Made by a program: the position numbers and the translations under genes
Shown: positions 1-7,865 of the stretch, in pieces
How the letters are laid out: the number at the start of each line of letters is the position of its first letter
How positions within the stretch are numbered: the stretch's first letter is position 1
From: an uncultured Collinsella sp.
GTDB lineage: Bacteria; Actinomycetota; Coriobacteriia; Coriobacteriales; Coriobacteriaceae
Assembly (NCBI GenBank): GCA_958445065.1
Contig: CAUCQW010000027.1
Coordinates: forward strand, 1 to 29,458
Direction of reading: 5' to 3'
DNA length: 29,458 bases
The notes under the pieces: model-generated
Told to the model about the DNA's origin: nothing
The model's input: only the letters and a program-made list of their open reading frames with translations
Database searches by the model: none

Positions 1-269
1 TGCAGACGTTTCTGTATATCGTGATGCCGCAGGTCGCCAAGCGTATTCTGCCGGCGATGGGCAACGAGATCATCACGCTGGTCAAGGACACGTCGCTGGC
101 GTTTGCCATTGGCGTGGGCGAGATGTTCTCGACGGCCAAGGCGCTGGTTGCCTCGCAAGTGAGCATGGTGCCGTTTGCGATTGCGGCGCTGATTTACTGG
201 GTCTTTAACTTTGTGGTCGAGATGCTGCTGGGTGCCGCCGAAAAGAAGCTGGACTATTATCATGACTAA
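1..269 (+). CDS. Polar amino-acid ABC transporter permease, C-terminal part
   Basis: This is the 3' end of a gene that begins before the window; the frame is open from base 3. The visible 88 residues carry the cytoplasmic coupling region of HisM/GlnP-type permeases (around LPAMGNEIITLVKDTSLA) followed by a hydrophobic stretch near the C-terminus. In this family the permease forms the membrane channel that moves glutamine, cystine or another polar amino acid delivered by a binding protein. It overlaps the ATPase gene by 8 bases (262-269), so the two are almost certainly translationally coupled parts of one transporter. The substrate cannot be told from what is visible. Confidence 0.9.
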   Translation, partial: QTFLYIVMPQVAKRILPAMGNEIITLVKDTSLAFAIGVGEMFSTAKALVASQVSMVPFAIAALIYWVFNFVVEMLLGAAEKKLDYYHD

Positions 270-1026
270 CTCAGTGATGAAAATCGAAAGCGCGCGCAAG
301 GCGTTTGGCGGCAATGAGGTGCTCAAGGATATCTCACTCGAGGTAAAGCGTGGCGAGGTCGTGGCGATTATCGGGCCTTCGGGCGGCGGTAAGTCCACGC
401 TGCTGCGCTGTGCCACGCTGCTCGAGACACTCGACGGAGGCTCGCTCTCGTTTGGCGACCTTGCCGTTGCGACGGATGCGGGATCGGGCGCGGTCTATGC
501 GAAGGGCGATGTGCCCAAGCAGGCGCGCTCGCGATTCGGCCTGGTGTTCCAAAATTACAATCTGTTCCCGCACTATACGGTGATGAAAAACATCACCGAT
601 GCCCCGATCCGCGTGCTCAAGCGCCCGCGCGAGCAGGCGGAGGCGCGTGCGCGTGAGTTGATTGTGCAGATGGGGCTTACGGGCAACGAGAACAAGGTGC
701 CGTGTGAGCTTTCCGGCGGTCAGCAGCAGCGCGTGAGTATTGCCCGCGCCCTGGCACTCGATCCGGAAATCTTATTCTTTGACGAGCCGACTTCGGCGCT
801 CGATCCCGAGCTGACGGCCGAGGTGCTGCGTGTCATTAAGGACCTGGCGGCGCAGAATATGACGATGGTAATCGTGACCCACGCAATGCAGTTTGCGCGC
901 GATGTTGCCGACCGCGTGGTCTTTATGGACGGCGGTCGCATTGTCGAGGAGGGACCTGCCGAGCAGGTTATCGACCATCCGCGCGAGCAGCGCACGCGTG
1001 AGTTCTTGAGCCGTATCGAGGGATAG
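262..1026 (+). CDS. Polar amino-acid ABC transporter ATP-binding protein (GlnQ/HisP type)
   Basis: A 254-residue ATPase, the normal length for this family. It should energise uptake of a polar amino acid through the upstream permease. It has Walker A (GPSGGGKST), a Q-loop (FQNYNLFPHYTV), a complete signature (LSGGQQQR), Walker B with catalytic Glu (ILFFDEP) and an H-loop (VTHAM). I chose the ATG at 262 because it gives the family-typical N-terminus (MTNSVMKIESARKAF) and overlaps the permease stop. A longer in-frame reading from 211 would run inside the permease and adds no family sequence. A terminator hairpin follows about 40 bases after the stop, so this is the last gene of the transporter operon. 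Confidence 0.95.
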   Translation: MTNSVMKIESARKAFGGNEVLKDISLEVKRGEVVAIIGPSGGGKSTLLRCATLLETLDGGSLSFGDLAVATDAGSGAVYAKGDVPKQARSRFGLVFQNYNLFPHYTVMKNITDAPIRVLKRPREQAEARARELIVQMGLTGNENKVPCELSGGQQQRVSIARALALDPEILFFDEPTSALDPELTAEVLRVIKDLAAQNMTMVIVTHAMQFARDVADRVVFMDGGRIVEEGPAEQVIDHPREQRTREFLSRIEG

Positions 1027-1068
1027 ACTCAGGTATTTACTCAACTATTAATTGAGGCAATTGAGGCG

Positions 1069-1105
1069 AAGCCGCCACAGGTCTTACGGTCTGTGGCGGC
1101 TTTTT
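1069..1105 (+). terminator. Rho-independent terminator after the amino-acid ABC operon
   Basis: Stem AAGCCGCCACAG (1069-1080) pairs with CTGTGGCGGCTT (1091-1102) around a 10-base loop, and the T-tract runs from 1101. The stem is perfect over 12 pairs. Confidence 0.9.
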
Positions 1106-1345
1106 GTTTACATCGACGGGGTTCAATAATTGCCTCACAAGCTTGTCTCTTCCTCTCGCCGCCTGTATTCATACGTGTGCCGAAAGGTGTGCATGGACGG
1201 TCGCCCGTGAGGGTAGGGTGGTGGCATAGGACATTTGGAGGGTGAGTCGGCTCGGCTGCCGACCATGCTGCTCCCGGGATGGCACCGACCGCGAACTCTC
1301 CCCGTTGGCGTCGCGCATTGCGCGCGGCCCTGCAAGGAGGTCATC
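1106..1345 (+). other. Long leader region before the EF-G-like gene
   Basis: These 240 bases hold no convincing gene. A weak promoter candidate is TTGTCT (1143-1148), 17 bases, TATTCA (1166-1171). The rest is GC-rich with short hairpins, for example GTCGGC-N6-GCCGAC around 1246-1263 and a GCGCGC-type stem just before the ribosome binding site. If the promoter is right, the untranslated leader is about 165 nt, long enough for translational control, but I see no known RNA family. Confidence 0.3.
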
Positions 1346-3421
1346 ATGGGTGCTCCCAAGACCGGTAACGTAAGGAACGTGGTGCTCGTAGGCCAAGGCG
1401 GGGTGGGCAAGACTTCACTCGCCGAAGCCATGCTCCACCTTTCCGGCAAGACCGCCCGCCTGGGCGGCCACGACGGCACCAAGCCCACGCTCGACTATGA
1501 CCCCGAAGAGGTTAAGCGTGCATTTTCCATCTCGACGACCATTGCGCCGATCGACTGGAAGGGCGCGCGCATCAATGTGCTCGATGCCCCGTGCTACCCC
1601 GATTTTATCGGCGACGCCTTTGCCGCGATGAGCGTCTGCGAGACGGCTCTGTTTGTGGTCGACGCCGAGGCCGGCCCGCAGCCTACGACGGTTAAGCTCT
1701 GGTATGCCGCCGAGGACCTGCGCCTGGCGCGTGCGGTGTTCGTAAACCGCCTGTCGCGCTCCGAGGCCAGCTTTGCGACCACAATGGACCTGCTGCAGGA
1801 GCGCTTTGGTACGCGCCTGGGCGCCGTGACTCTTCCCTGGGGCGAGGGCGAGGACTTTGACGGCATCATCGACCTGGTGCGCATGAAGGCGCGCCACTGC
1901 AACGGCGCCGAGGCCGTTGAGTCGGAGATTCCCGAGGAGTATCGTGCCCAGGCCGAGGAGGCCCATGACCATCTGTGCGAGCTGGTGGCCGAGGCCGACG
2001 ACGAACTGATGATGAAGTACTTGGAAGGCGAGGAGACGCTGACGCAGGAGGAGCTTGAAGGCCTGCTGTCGAAGGCGATTGCCGAGCGCATCTTTGTGCC
2101 GGTCTTTGCGGGCGATTGCATTAAGGAGCAGGGCGTCAACTCGCTGATGGACGACATCGCGACGTACTTCCCGGCGCCGACCGACTACGGCGAGATGCCG
2201 CTCATCGACGGCGATTCGCTTAAGATCTCGAGTGACGATGACCGTCCGGTGGCGTTTGTGTTTAAGACGCTGGCCGATCCGCAGCAGGGTCGCATCAGCT
2301 TTATCAAGGTGCTGACGGGTACGCTTGAGCCGGGTCTTGAGCTGATCAACGCGCGCACGCGCAAGGGCGACCGTCTGGCTCACCTGTATGTGATGTGCGG
2401 TCGCGACATGACCGAGGTCGGTCACGCCTATGCCGGCGACATCATCGTGGCGCCCAAGCTGGCGGCCGAGACGGGCGATACGCTCTCCATTACCGGTAAG
2501 GTCGAGGCTGCTGCGTTTAAGTTCCCCAACTCGCAGTATCGCATCGCCATCGAGGCCGAGAATCGCGGCGACGAAGAGAAGCTCTACACGTTTATCGAGA
2601 AGGCCTGCAAGGCAGACCCGACCATGAGCATCGACCGCGACGAGGAGACTGGCCAGACCATTATCTCTGCCGTTGGTGAGGCACAGGTTTCGGTGCTGCT
2701 CAACCGTCTGGAGGACCGCACCAAGGTCGCCGCCAAGAGCGTGCCGATCCGCATTCCGTATCGCGAGACCATCCGCCGCACGGCGAGCGCCCAGGGTCGC
2801 CACAAGAAGCAGACCGGCGGCGCCGGTCAGTACGGCGACTGCTGGCTGCGCGTCGAGCCGCTCATTGGGTCCGACGGCACGAGCGACGGCTATGAGTTCG
2901 TGGACGAGGTCGTGGGCGGTCGCATTCCGCGCTCGCTGATTCCCGCCGTGGACAAGGGCGTCCAGGAGACCATGAAGGACGGTATTATTGCCGGCTACCC
3001 GCTCACGGGCATTCGCGTCGCGGTGTACGACGGTTCGTATCACAGCGTCGACTCCAACGAGATGGCGTTCCGCGCGGCGGCTCGCATCGGCCTGCGCAAG
3101 GCATGCGCCGATGCCGACCCGGTGGTGCTGGAGCCTATCGAGGAAATCACGGTGACGATCCCCGAGAGCTACGCCGGCGCCGTGATGGGCGACATCTCGG
3201 CCTCGCGCGGTCGCGTGACGGGCATGGAGGCCGATGAGCGCGGAGACACCGTGGTCATTGCCCAGGCGCCGCTGGCCGAGCTGACGGATTACTCGACGCG
3301 CCTGCGCTCCATCACGCGCGGCACAGGCGACTTTACCATGAAGCCCGCGGGCTATGAGCAGGTGCCCTATGACGTTCAGGCCAAGCTGGTCGAGCGCTAT
3401 GAGGAGGGCCGCGCCAAGTAG
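1346..3421 (+). CDS. Elongation factor G-like GTPase (EF-G paralogue)
   Basis: A 691-residue protein with the whole EF-G layout: G domain (about 1-270), domain II (about 310-390), then domains III-V ending with the EF-G C-terminal region (GAVMGDISASRGRVTGMEAD). It belongs to the EF-G-like paralogue group rather than to housekeeping FusA. G1 is GQGGVGKT (16-23). G3 is DAPCY (80-84) instead of DTPGH, so Tyr stands where the catalytic His normally is. G4 is NRLS (134-137) instead of NKMD, so the Asp that reads guanine is replaced by Ser. The ATG at 1346 sits 5 bases after a strong AAGGAGG; the longer frame from 1235 has no ribosome site. The role of this group is poorly known (ribosome-associated or stress functions have been suggested), and canonical translocation is unlikely with these changes. 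Confidence 0.88.
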   Translation: MGAPKTGNVRNVVLVGQGGVGKTSLAEAMLHLSGKTARLGGHDGTKPTLDYDPEEVKRAFSISTTIAPIDWKGARINVLDAPCYPDFIGDAFAAMSVCETALFVVDAEAGPQPTTVKLWYAAEDLRLARAVFVNRLSRSEASFATTMDLLQERFGTRLGAVTLPWGEGEDFDGIIDLVRMKARHCNGAEAVESEIPEEYRAQAEEAHDHLCELVAEADDELMMKYLEGEETLTQEELEGLLSKAIAERIFVPVFAGDCIKEQGVNSLMDDIATYFPAPTDYGEMPLIDGDSLKISSDDDRPVAFVFKTLADPQQGRISFIKVLTGTLEPGLELINARTRKGDRLAHLYVMCGRDMTEVGHAYAGDIIVAPKLAAETGDTLSITGKVEAAAFKFPNSQYRIAIEAENRGDEEKLYTFIEKACKADPTMSIDRDEETGQTIISAVGEAQVSVLLNRLEDRTKVAAKSVPIRIPYRETIRRTASAQGRHKKQTGGAGQYGDCWLRVEPLIGSDGTSDGYEFVDEVVGGRIPRSLIPAVDKGVQETMKDGIIAGYPLTGIRVAVYDGSYHSVDSNEMAFRAAARIGLRKACADADPVVLEPIEEITVTIPESYAGAVMGDISASRGRVTGMEADERGDTVVIAQAPLAELTDYSTRLRSITRGTGDFTMKPAGYEQVPYDVQAKLVERYEEGRAK

Positions 3422-3456
3422 CGCGTGGCGTTGCCTGCAACATGAATGCCGGTGCA

Positions 3457-3491
3457 AGGGCCGCTCTGGGCAATCCAGGGCGGCCCTTTTT
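3457..3491 (+). terminator. Rho-independent terminator after the EF-G-like gene
   Basis: AGGGCCGCTCTGG (about 3458-3470) pairs with CCAGGGCGGCCCT (3475-3487) with one G-U pair, followed by a T-run to 3491. Confidence 0.85.
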
Positions 3492-3498
3492 GATCCCT

Positions 3499-3560
3499 GG
3501 GGGACGGAGGAAAACGGATCATTTTAGGTTTTGGGGCAGCTTGGTCGGCCCTAGTCCCCC
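3499..3560. repeat. Imperfect palindrome between converging genes
   Basis: GGGGGAC (3499-3505) is inverted as GTCCCCC (3554-3560). The right arm lies inside the last codons of the minus-strand nuclease, so the element has grown into the 3' end of the coding sequence. It has the same style (GGGAC ends, A/T-rich middle) as other intergenic palindromes in this window. Confidence 0.45.
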
Positions 3561-4528
3561 GAGGCCTGATTGCGGCCGGTGGCGTAGTCGATCTGCACAT
3601 GCGGCTGCAGGTTGTAGCAGTACACGTGGAAGCACAGGGTCTTGCCGTGGTCCTCGACCGATTGCGCCTCAAGTCGCACGCCACGGCAGACAAGTTCCTC
3701 TTCGTTGTACATGGGCGTGACGCGGTAGAGCACATGGTTGCCTGTGTCGTGGATGTAGTCGAGGATCTGCTCTTCAAACGGCAGCATGCCCGTTTCGTTG
3801 AGATAGCGTGTGCCGGTGAGGAGATTCTTGCGGTTGGCGTTTTCGCCGCAGAGCGACCAGGCGATGAGGTGGCAACGGTTGTAGAGGCTTTGACCCGGAA
3901 TAAAGTCGTAGCGCTGCTGGTGCCACCCGGCGGGATGGATGCGCGAGATGTCGCCGCGCTTGCCTTGGCCGAGCGATTCGGGTCCTATGCAGGCGAGCGC
4001 TTTGCGGGTACGGCCCAGGCTGTCGAGTTTAGAGAACTTCTTAAAGCAGCCCTCCTCGGTGGCACGATCGTATTCATCGAGCGTGAACGACGGCGTGCCG
4101 AGCGGATGCGTGCCGTCGGCGCGGAGGGCAACGTAGGGGTTGCCGGCGTAGTCGGGAATGCTGCTGAGATATACGCCGCGGGCGCGGTTGAGGTCGGGGT
4201 TTTCGACCTCGTCGATGGGGGTGACGTTTGAAGAGGCATCGTCAGCGGTGTCGGTCGTGGCGGATTCAGAGCCATCGCCGGAGTCCTGATCATCTTCGGA
4301 GTCCGTGGAGCTCGCTGTTCCCGATTCGAGCCGGGCGACCAAGTCCGCTTCGTCGTCGGTGCGGTTGGGGCTCTCGCTTTGCTTCTCGGCCAGAGCAGCC
4401 GCCTGCTCATCGCTTTGCGGCGAGAGCAGCTTGGGCGCTCCGTCGAGCGACCCTGTGAACAGCGCAAACCCCAGCACCACGGCGGTGCCGATGGAAAGTA
4501 CTTGCTTGTAGGCGGACTTGCGCGACAT
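3551..4528 (-). CDS. Secreted or membrane-tethered DNA/RNA non-specific endonuclease (EndA-like)
   Basis: A 325-residue protein with a basic N-terminus and a hydrophobic segment (about 10-27) that serves as signal peptide or anchor. A long acidic, Ser/Thr-rich linker follows (about 35-110), then a beta-beta-alpha-metal nuclease domain (about 115-325). The active site reads YNRCHLIAWSLCGENANRKNL: His220 would be the general base (the DRGH position of the family) and the Asn cluster at 230-235 the metal ligand region. The family includes the streptococcal nucleases EndA and Spd, which degrade extracellular DNA or process DNA during uptake. Five or more cysteines in the domain fit an extracellular protein with disulfides. 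The start has AGGAGCC just upstream. It appears to be monocistronic. Nutrient scavenging or biofilm DNA degradation is an inference. Confidence 0.85.
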   Translation of the reverse strand: MSRKSAYKQVLSIGTAVVLGFALFTGSLDGAPKLLSPQSDEQAAALAEKQSESPNRTDDEADLVARLESGTASSTDSEDDQDSGDGSESATTDTADDASSNVTPIDEVENPDLNRARGVYLSSIPDYAGNPYVALRADGTHPLGTPSFTLDEYDRATEEGCFKKFSKLDSLGRTRKALACIGPESLGQGKRGDISRIHPAGWHQQRYDFIPGQSLYNRCHLIAWSLCGENANRKNLLTGTRYLNETGMLPFEEQILDYIHDTGNHVLYRVTPMYNEEELVCRGVRLEAQSVEDHGKTLCFHVYCYNLQPHVQIDYATGRNQASGD

Positions 4529-4685
4529 TGAGGCTCCTGGCTAGACGGTTCGGAATCTACCAGTCTAGCAGGTGCCGGCAGGGGTCGCTCTACCGAACAA
4601 ATACTTAAAGATTGGGAGACGCGCTATCGATCCATTTACCCTAGAAGGGGTTGCGATGGTTGGGACGTGTGGGGCTCGACGTTTC

Positions 4686-4718
4686 CCCAGATAAAACCTG
4701 CCAAAATAAATCTGTCCC
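4686..4718 (-). repeat. Dispersed 33-bp intergenic repeat, copy A
   Basis: Reads CCCAGATAAAACCTGCC followed by AAAATAAATCTGTCCC on the plus strand. It matches copies B (7729-7761, opposite orientation) and C (9884-9916). This is the most degraded copy: the flanking inverted arm is only partly kept. Confidence 0.85.
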
Positions 4719-4811
4719 CTTTTAGAAGGTCGGCAACAATTTATGTGGTTCAGGTTGAGCATGCGCGAGCGAGCAGATTGCCGTGCCCGGGGCCTGCGCA
4801 GCGCCGAGCGG

Positions 4812-4836
4812 TTACGCCGTTTGTAAAACGGCGTAA
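4812..4836 (-). terminator. Perfect hairpin at the end of larE, probable terminator
   Basis: Eleven-base arms TTACGCCGTTT and AAACGGCGTAA with a 3-base loop, ending 2 bases from the larE stop. There is no good T-run on the minus strand, so intrinsic termination is uncertain. Confidence 0.5.
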
Positions 4837-4837
4837 T

Positions 4838-5716
4838 TTAAAGATTCATGTTGCCGTGGATGTAGGGGGCGACCTCGGGGGAGATGTGTCCGCAGCCTAG
4901 GTTGCGCAGCACGGACTCGATGGCGGCGGGCAGCGGGGTCTTTCCCTCGTCGTTGACCACGGTACCGCCGAGGGCGGCGATCTTGGCGACATCTGCCGGG
5001 GCGGCTTCGATATGCATGCAGCCGCCGACCAGGCGTGCGCGGACCTGCGCCAGGTCAAGATCGTGCAGATAATCCTCGCAGGCGCGGATTAAATCGACCT
5101 TCTCGCGCGTAAGCTTCTCGCCCGTGGGGACGCGCGTGGCAAGGCAGGCCCCCGCCGGCAGGTTCCAAACGGGATAGCCCCATGCGCGCAGCAGCTCGCG
5201 CTCTTCGTCCTTGGTGAAGCCGACCTCCATAAGGGGTGAGCGCACGCCGAGCTCTTCTGCCGCACGCATGCCGGGGCGGTAGTCACCGCGATCGCTTGCA
5301 TTGCTGCCATCGATGACGGTGGGAAAGCCTAGCGACTTGGCGTGGTTGACGATAGCGGTAAAGCCGGCGCGCTTGCAGTGGTAGCAGCGGTCGGCATCGT
5401 TGCAGGCTACCTGGGGGAGCTGCAGCTGATCGACCGAAAGATTGAGCACGGGGAGCTTAAAATGCGGTCCCTCATTGGTTTGCCCGTCAACGGACCGTTC
5501 AAACGAAGCCTGCTCGGGTGTGCCGATGAGCGGCGTGGTGAGATGGACGAGGAGGGTATTGGTAGGCATGATGCGGGCGCATACGGCGGCCAAAAAGCTG
5601 CTGTCAACGCCGCCGGAAAACCCGATAGCCACGCGCCCGTATGCCAAAAGCAGCTGTTCGAGCGCCGATAGCTTGTCTTGAAGCTCCTCTGCGGGTGCCG
5701 TGGTGTCTAAAATCAT
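4838..5716 (-). CDS. larE: ATP-dependent sacrificial sulfur transferase, LarE family
   Basis: A 292-residue protein of the PP-loop ATP pyrophosphatase superfamily. The PP-loop SGGVDSS is at 34-40. LarE adenylates the carboxyl groups of the biscarboxylated pyridinium precursor and adds sulfur, as a step in making the nickel-pincer nucleotide cofactor of lactate racemase. Cys191 (in GACLATR) aligns with the sacrificial cysteine of the Lactobacillus enzyme. A further CYHC pair is present (Cys111, Cys114); three cysteines of this kind are a mark of the [Fe-S]-cluster subgroup, in which the cluster rather than a sacrificial cysteine may supply sulfur. No larA, larB or larC gene is in the window. 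The start has AAGGAT upstream. The family call is firm; the lactate racemase link is inference. Confidence 0.88.
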   Translation of the reverse strand: MILDTTAPAEELQDKLSALEQLLLAYGRVAIGFSGGVDSSFLAAVCARIMPTNTLLVHLTTPLIGTPEQASFERSVDGQTNEGPHFKLPVLNLSVDQLQLPQVACNDADRCYHCKRAGFTAIVNHAKSLGFPTVIDGSNASDRGDYRPGMRAAEELGVRSPLMEVGFTKDEERELLRAWGYPVWNLPAGACLATRVPTGEKLTREKVDLIRACEDYLHDLDLAQVRARLVGGCMHIEAAPADVAKIAALGGTVVNDEGKTPLPAAIESVLRNLGCGHISPEVAPYIHGNMNL

Positions 5717-5889
5717 GAAACGATCCTTATCGTTGAGTACTCGATCGAAAACTATAATCCTAATGCGTTACTTGCCATAAGACTTCTATCTATGTAACGA
5801 AAGTGCAATATGGTATATACGTTATATACAAGTTGCCAAATGCGGTAGAGTTGCGGCAATGCGACAGCGAGAGTCGATGGGGGACCGAT

Positions 5890-6540
5890 ATGATCAAGGC
5901 TGTTATTTTTGACATGGACGGAACACTGGTCGATACCGAGCGTCTGGGCATCAAGGCATGGAAAGCGCCCGCTGCTGAGCTGGGTGTCGCGATTGATGAC
6001 ACGCTGATTCATCAGTTTATCGGTCGCACGCTGCCCGATGTCATGGACATCCTTGAGGCGCATTGCGGCAGCAGAGAAACCGCTGAGGCGATCTATGCCC
6101 GCCACAAGGAGATTCGCGACGAGATGGTCAAGACCGACCTGGAGCTTAAGGCCGGCGCCGCCGAGTGCATAGACGAGCTGCTGGCTGCGGGCTATCACGT
6201 GGGCCTTGCGACGTCATCGCGCCATGTCACGGCAGAACGCAACCTTAAGATGGTCGGCCTCTTTGACAAGTTTGAAACGGTGACCTGCGGCGAGGACGTC
6301 GTGCACGGCAAGCCCGACCCCGAGATGTATCTGCTTGCCTGCGAGCGCGCGGGCTTTGCTCCCGAGGAATGTGCCGTGGTCGAGGATTCACGCAACGGCT
6401 GCGTCTCGGGCATCACGGCTGGCTGCCACGTCTTTGCCGTCCCCGATATCGTGCCGCTGCCGCAGGACGTGGTGGACGGCTGCGAGGCGGTGCTCGATAC
6501 GTTGTTCGACCTGACGGCCGCGGTCAAGGCCGTGTGCTAA
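5890..6540 (+). CDS. HAD-superfamily phosphatase/phosphoglucomutase-like hydrolase
   Basis: A 216-residue haloacid-dehalogenase hydrolase with a helical cap. Motif I is FDMDGTLVDTE (nucleophile and acid Asp), motif II is ATSS, motif III the Lys in HGKPDPE, and motif IV VVEDSRNG. This layout fits the beta-phosphoglucomutase/phosphoglycolate phosphatase subfamily, which acts on small phosphorylated sugars; the substrate cannot be predicted. I chose the ATG at 5890 because motif I normally begins within 10 residues of the start and GGGGGA precedes it; a longer frame from 5803 adds 29 unrelated residues. It is divergent from larE and converges with the LacI gene so closely that the stop codons overlap. 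Confidence 0.88.
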   Translation: MIKAVIFDMDGTLVDTERLGIKAWKAPAAELGVAIDDTLIHQFIGRTLPDVMDILEAHCGSRETAEAIYARHKEIRDEMVKTDLELKAGAAECIDELLAAGYHVGLATSSRHVTAERNLKMVGLFDKFETVTCGEDVVHGKPDPEMYLLACERAGFAPEECAVVEDSRNGCVSGITAGCHVFAVPDIVPLPQDVVDGCEAVLDTLFDLTAAVKAVC

Positions 6541-7649
6541 AGGTAGGCGCCGAGGTTGATGGCGGTGGCTTCGGTGTGACTGCTTGCCTGGGTGCTGGCG
6601 CGCTCCAGTAAAAACGGGCGTACGAGCTCTTGGCGGTTGATGTCCTCGACGGCCGTGACCGCGGTGACGATGCGTGCGGCGGAACCGATACGGGCGTGCT
6701 TGGTCTTCGCCGGGGCTTTGTTTTCGATTTGCTCCATGAGCAATTGAATGCCCTTGCGGCCAATCTCGTAGCCTGGGGGTGCCACCGTGGTGAGTGGGAC
6801 CGACCCGCTCCAGGCGAGCGGGTTGCCGTCGCAGCCAGCCACGCGGACCTGCTCGGGGACGGAGATGCCTTTATCGACCAGCGCCGAGATGACGCCCGAC
6901 GCCAGTACGTCGGTCAGGCCGATGACAAAATCGGGGCGCTCGTCGCCGGAGCGCCCGGCAATCTGAGCGCCAATGCTGTAGCCGTCGGCTGCGGTATTCC
7001 ACTCTCCGGCGTCAATGACCTCAATTTTGATATCGGGATGCAGGGCGAGGGCCTTGTGGATGCCAAGTACGCGCAAGGTGAGCTGCATAAATGCCGCCCT
7101 TCCCACAACGGTGATATGGCGTGCGCCACGGGCAACGGCGAGCTCGGCGATAATGCGGCCTTGTGCCTCGTTGTCGGCAGCCACGTAGTAGCCGGGCTCG
7201 GAACAGTGGATGTCAAGATGGACGATCGGCACGGGCATCTTGGTCATGGCGGGGTGCCAGTCGGGAGACGCCATGGGCTGAACCATGACGCCGGACATCT
7301 GCGTGCCCATAAAATAGCGCAGGTAATGATCCTCGAGAATATCGTCGTTATCGGCATTGGCGATGAGTAAATCGTAGCCGTGCTTGCGGGCCTCGTTGTG
7401 GGCGCCGCTGGCAATTTGGAGCGAGAAGCCGTGGTCGAGGCGGGGGAGGACTAGGCCAAAGGACTTGGTGGCGCCGCCTGCGAGCTGACGGGCGCTTTGG
7501 TTGGGCAGGTAGCCCAGTCGATTGATGGTTTCGTTGATAAGTTTGAGGGTCTCGGGGCGCAGCTTTTCGGGATGGTTGAGCGCGTTGGAAACCGTGCCCA
7601 GCGAGACTCCCGCCTCGCGCGCGACATCGCTGATTTTTACCTTTGCCAT
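6537..7649 (-). CDS. LacI-family transcriptional regulator
   Basis: A 370-residue repressor-type protein. Residues 1-55 form the LacI helix-turn-helix and hinge (KISDVAREAGVSLGTVSNALNHP, given here in part), then a periplasmic-binding-protein-like effector domain (about 60-335). The roughly 30-residue Ser/Thr/Ala tail after it is unusual. I chose the ATG at 7649 because AAAGGGG lies at proper spacing and the HTH starts at once; an upstream start would add 15 residues. It sits divergent to glmS with 317 bases between them and convergent to the HAD gene. The ligand is probably a sugar or nucleoside, as in the family, but is not identifiable. Confidence 0.9.
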   Translation of the reverse strand: MAKVKISDVAREAGVSLGTVSNALNHPEKLRPETLKLINETINRLGYLPNQSARQLAGGATKSFGLVLPRLDHGFSLQIASGAHNEARKHGYDLLIANADNDDILEDHYLRYFMGTQMSGVMVQPMASPDWHPAMTKMPVPIVHLDIHCSEPGYYVAADNEAQGRIIAELAVARGARHITVVGRAAFMQLTLRVLGIHKALALHPDIKIEVIDAGEWNTAADGYSIGAQIAGRSGDERPDFVIGLTDVLASGVISALVDKGISVPEQVRVAGCDGNPLAWSGSVPLTTVAPPGYEIGRKGIQLLMEQIENKAPAKTKHARIGSAARIVTAVTAVEDINRQELVRPFLLERASTQASSHTEATAINLGAYL

Positions 7650-7715
7650 AGCGGCCCCTTTGATGCGTTTCAAGTACAAGCCAGATTGTAGCATCGCCCG
7701 CCCCTAGGGTGTCAA

Positions 7716-7767
7716 AACCTGCCAATTAGGGACAGGTTTATTTTGGTAGGTTTTATCTGGGCAAACG
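7716..7767 (+). repeat. Dispersed intergenic repeat, copy B (extended 52-bp form)
   Basis: The 33-base core is 7729-7761. The flanks AACCTGCC (7716-7723) and GGTAGGTT (7745-7752) form an inverted pair with one G-U, so the element can fold. The extended unit, including GGGCAAACGC at its end, also matches copy C in reverse orientation. Confidence 0.88.
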
Positions 7768-7772
7768 CTGGA

Positions 7773-7819
7773 GCCCAAACCACCACAAAGGTGCCTGTCC
7801 CCATCGTGGTGGTTTGGGC
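7773..7819. repeat. Perfect 14-bp inverted repeat
   Basis: GCCCAAACCACCAC (7773-7786) and GTGGTGGTTTGGGC (7806-7819) are exact complements around a 19-base loop. No T-run follows, so it is not a standard terminator. Confidence 0.85.
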
Positions 7820-7832
7820 ATGTGTGCATCGG

Positions 7833-7865
7833 GTGGTATCTAAGTTGAGATACCACTTCTGGTAT
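7833..7865. promoter_or_regulatory. Two overlapping dyads upstream of glmS, candidate operator
   Basis: GTGGTATCT (7833-7841) and AGATACCAC (7848-7856) are perfect 9-base arms. The right arm also pairs with a third half-site: ATACCA (7850-7855), CTTC, TGGTAT (7860-7865). The TGGTAT half-site resembles those of amino-sugar-responsive GntR regulators (NagR/DasR sites contain TGGTNT). A link to glmS control is therefore plausible but inferred. Confidence 0.5.

Larger units (their letters stand above)
4529..4837. other. Intergenic region with a dispersed repeat and a terminator-like hairpin
   Basis: No gene is visible. The region should contain the minus-strand promoter of the nuclease. It holds copy A of a 33-base dispersed repeat (4686-4718) and, next to the larE stop, a perfect hairpin TTACGCCGTTT-gta-AAACGGCGTAA (4812-4836). 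Confidence 0.6.

Noticed and set aside
1270..1310. GGGATGGCACCGACCGCG in the leader of the EF-G-like gene looked like a T-box antiterminator
   Set aside because: The T-box consensus is GGTGGNACCGCG without the inserted bases; no specifier stem or downstream terminator could be traced, and EF-G-like genes are not known T-box targets.
1415..3457. A 680-codon open frame on the minus strand across the EF-G-like gene
   Set aside because: It mirrors the plus-strand gene in a GC-rich codon pattern, has Arg/His/Leu-rich low-quality protein sequence and no family motifs. The plus-strand gene has all EF-G features.
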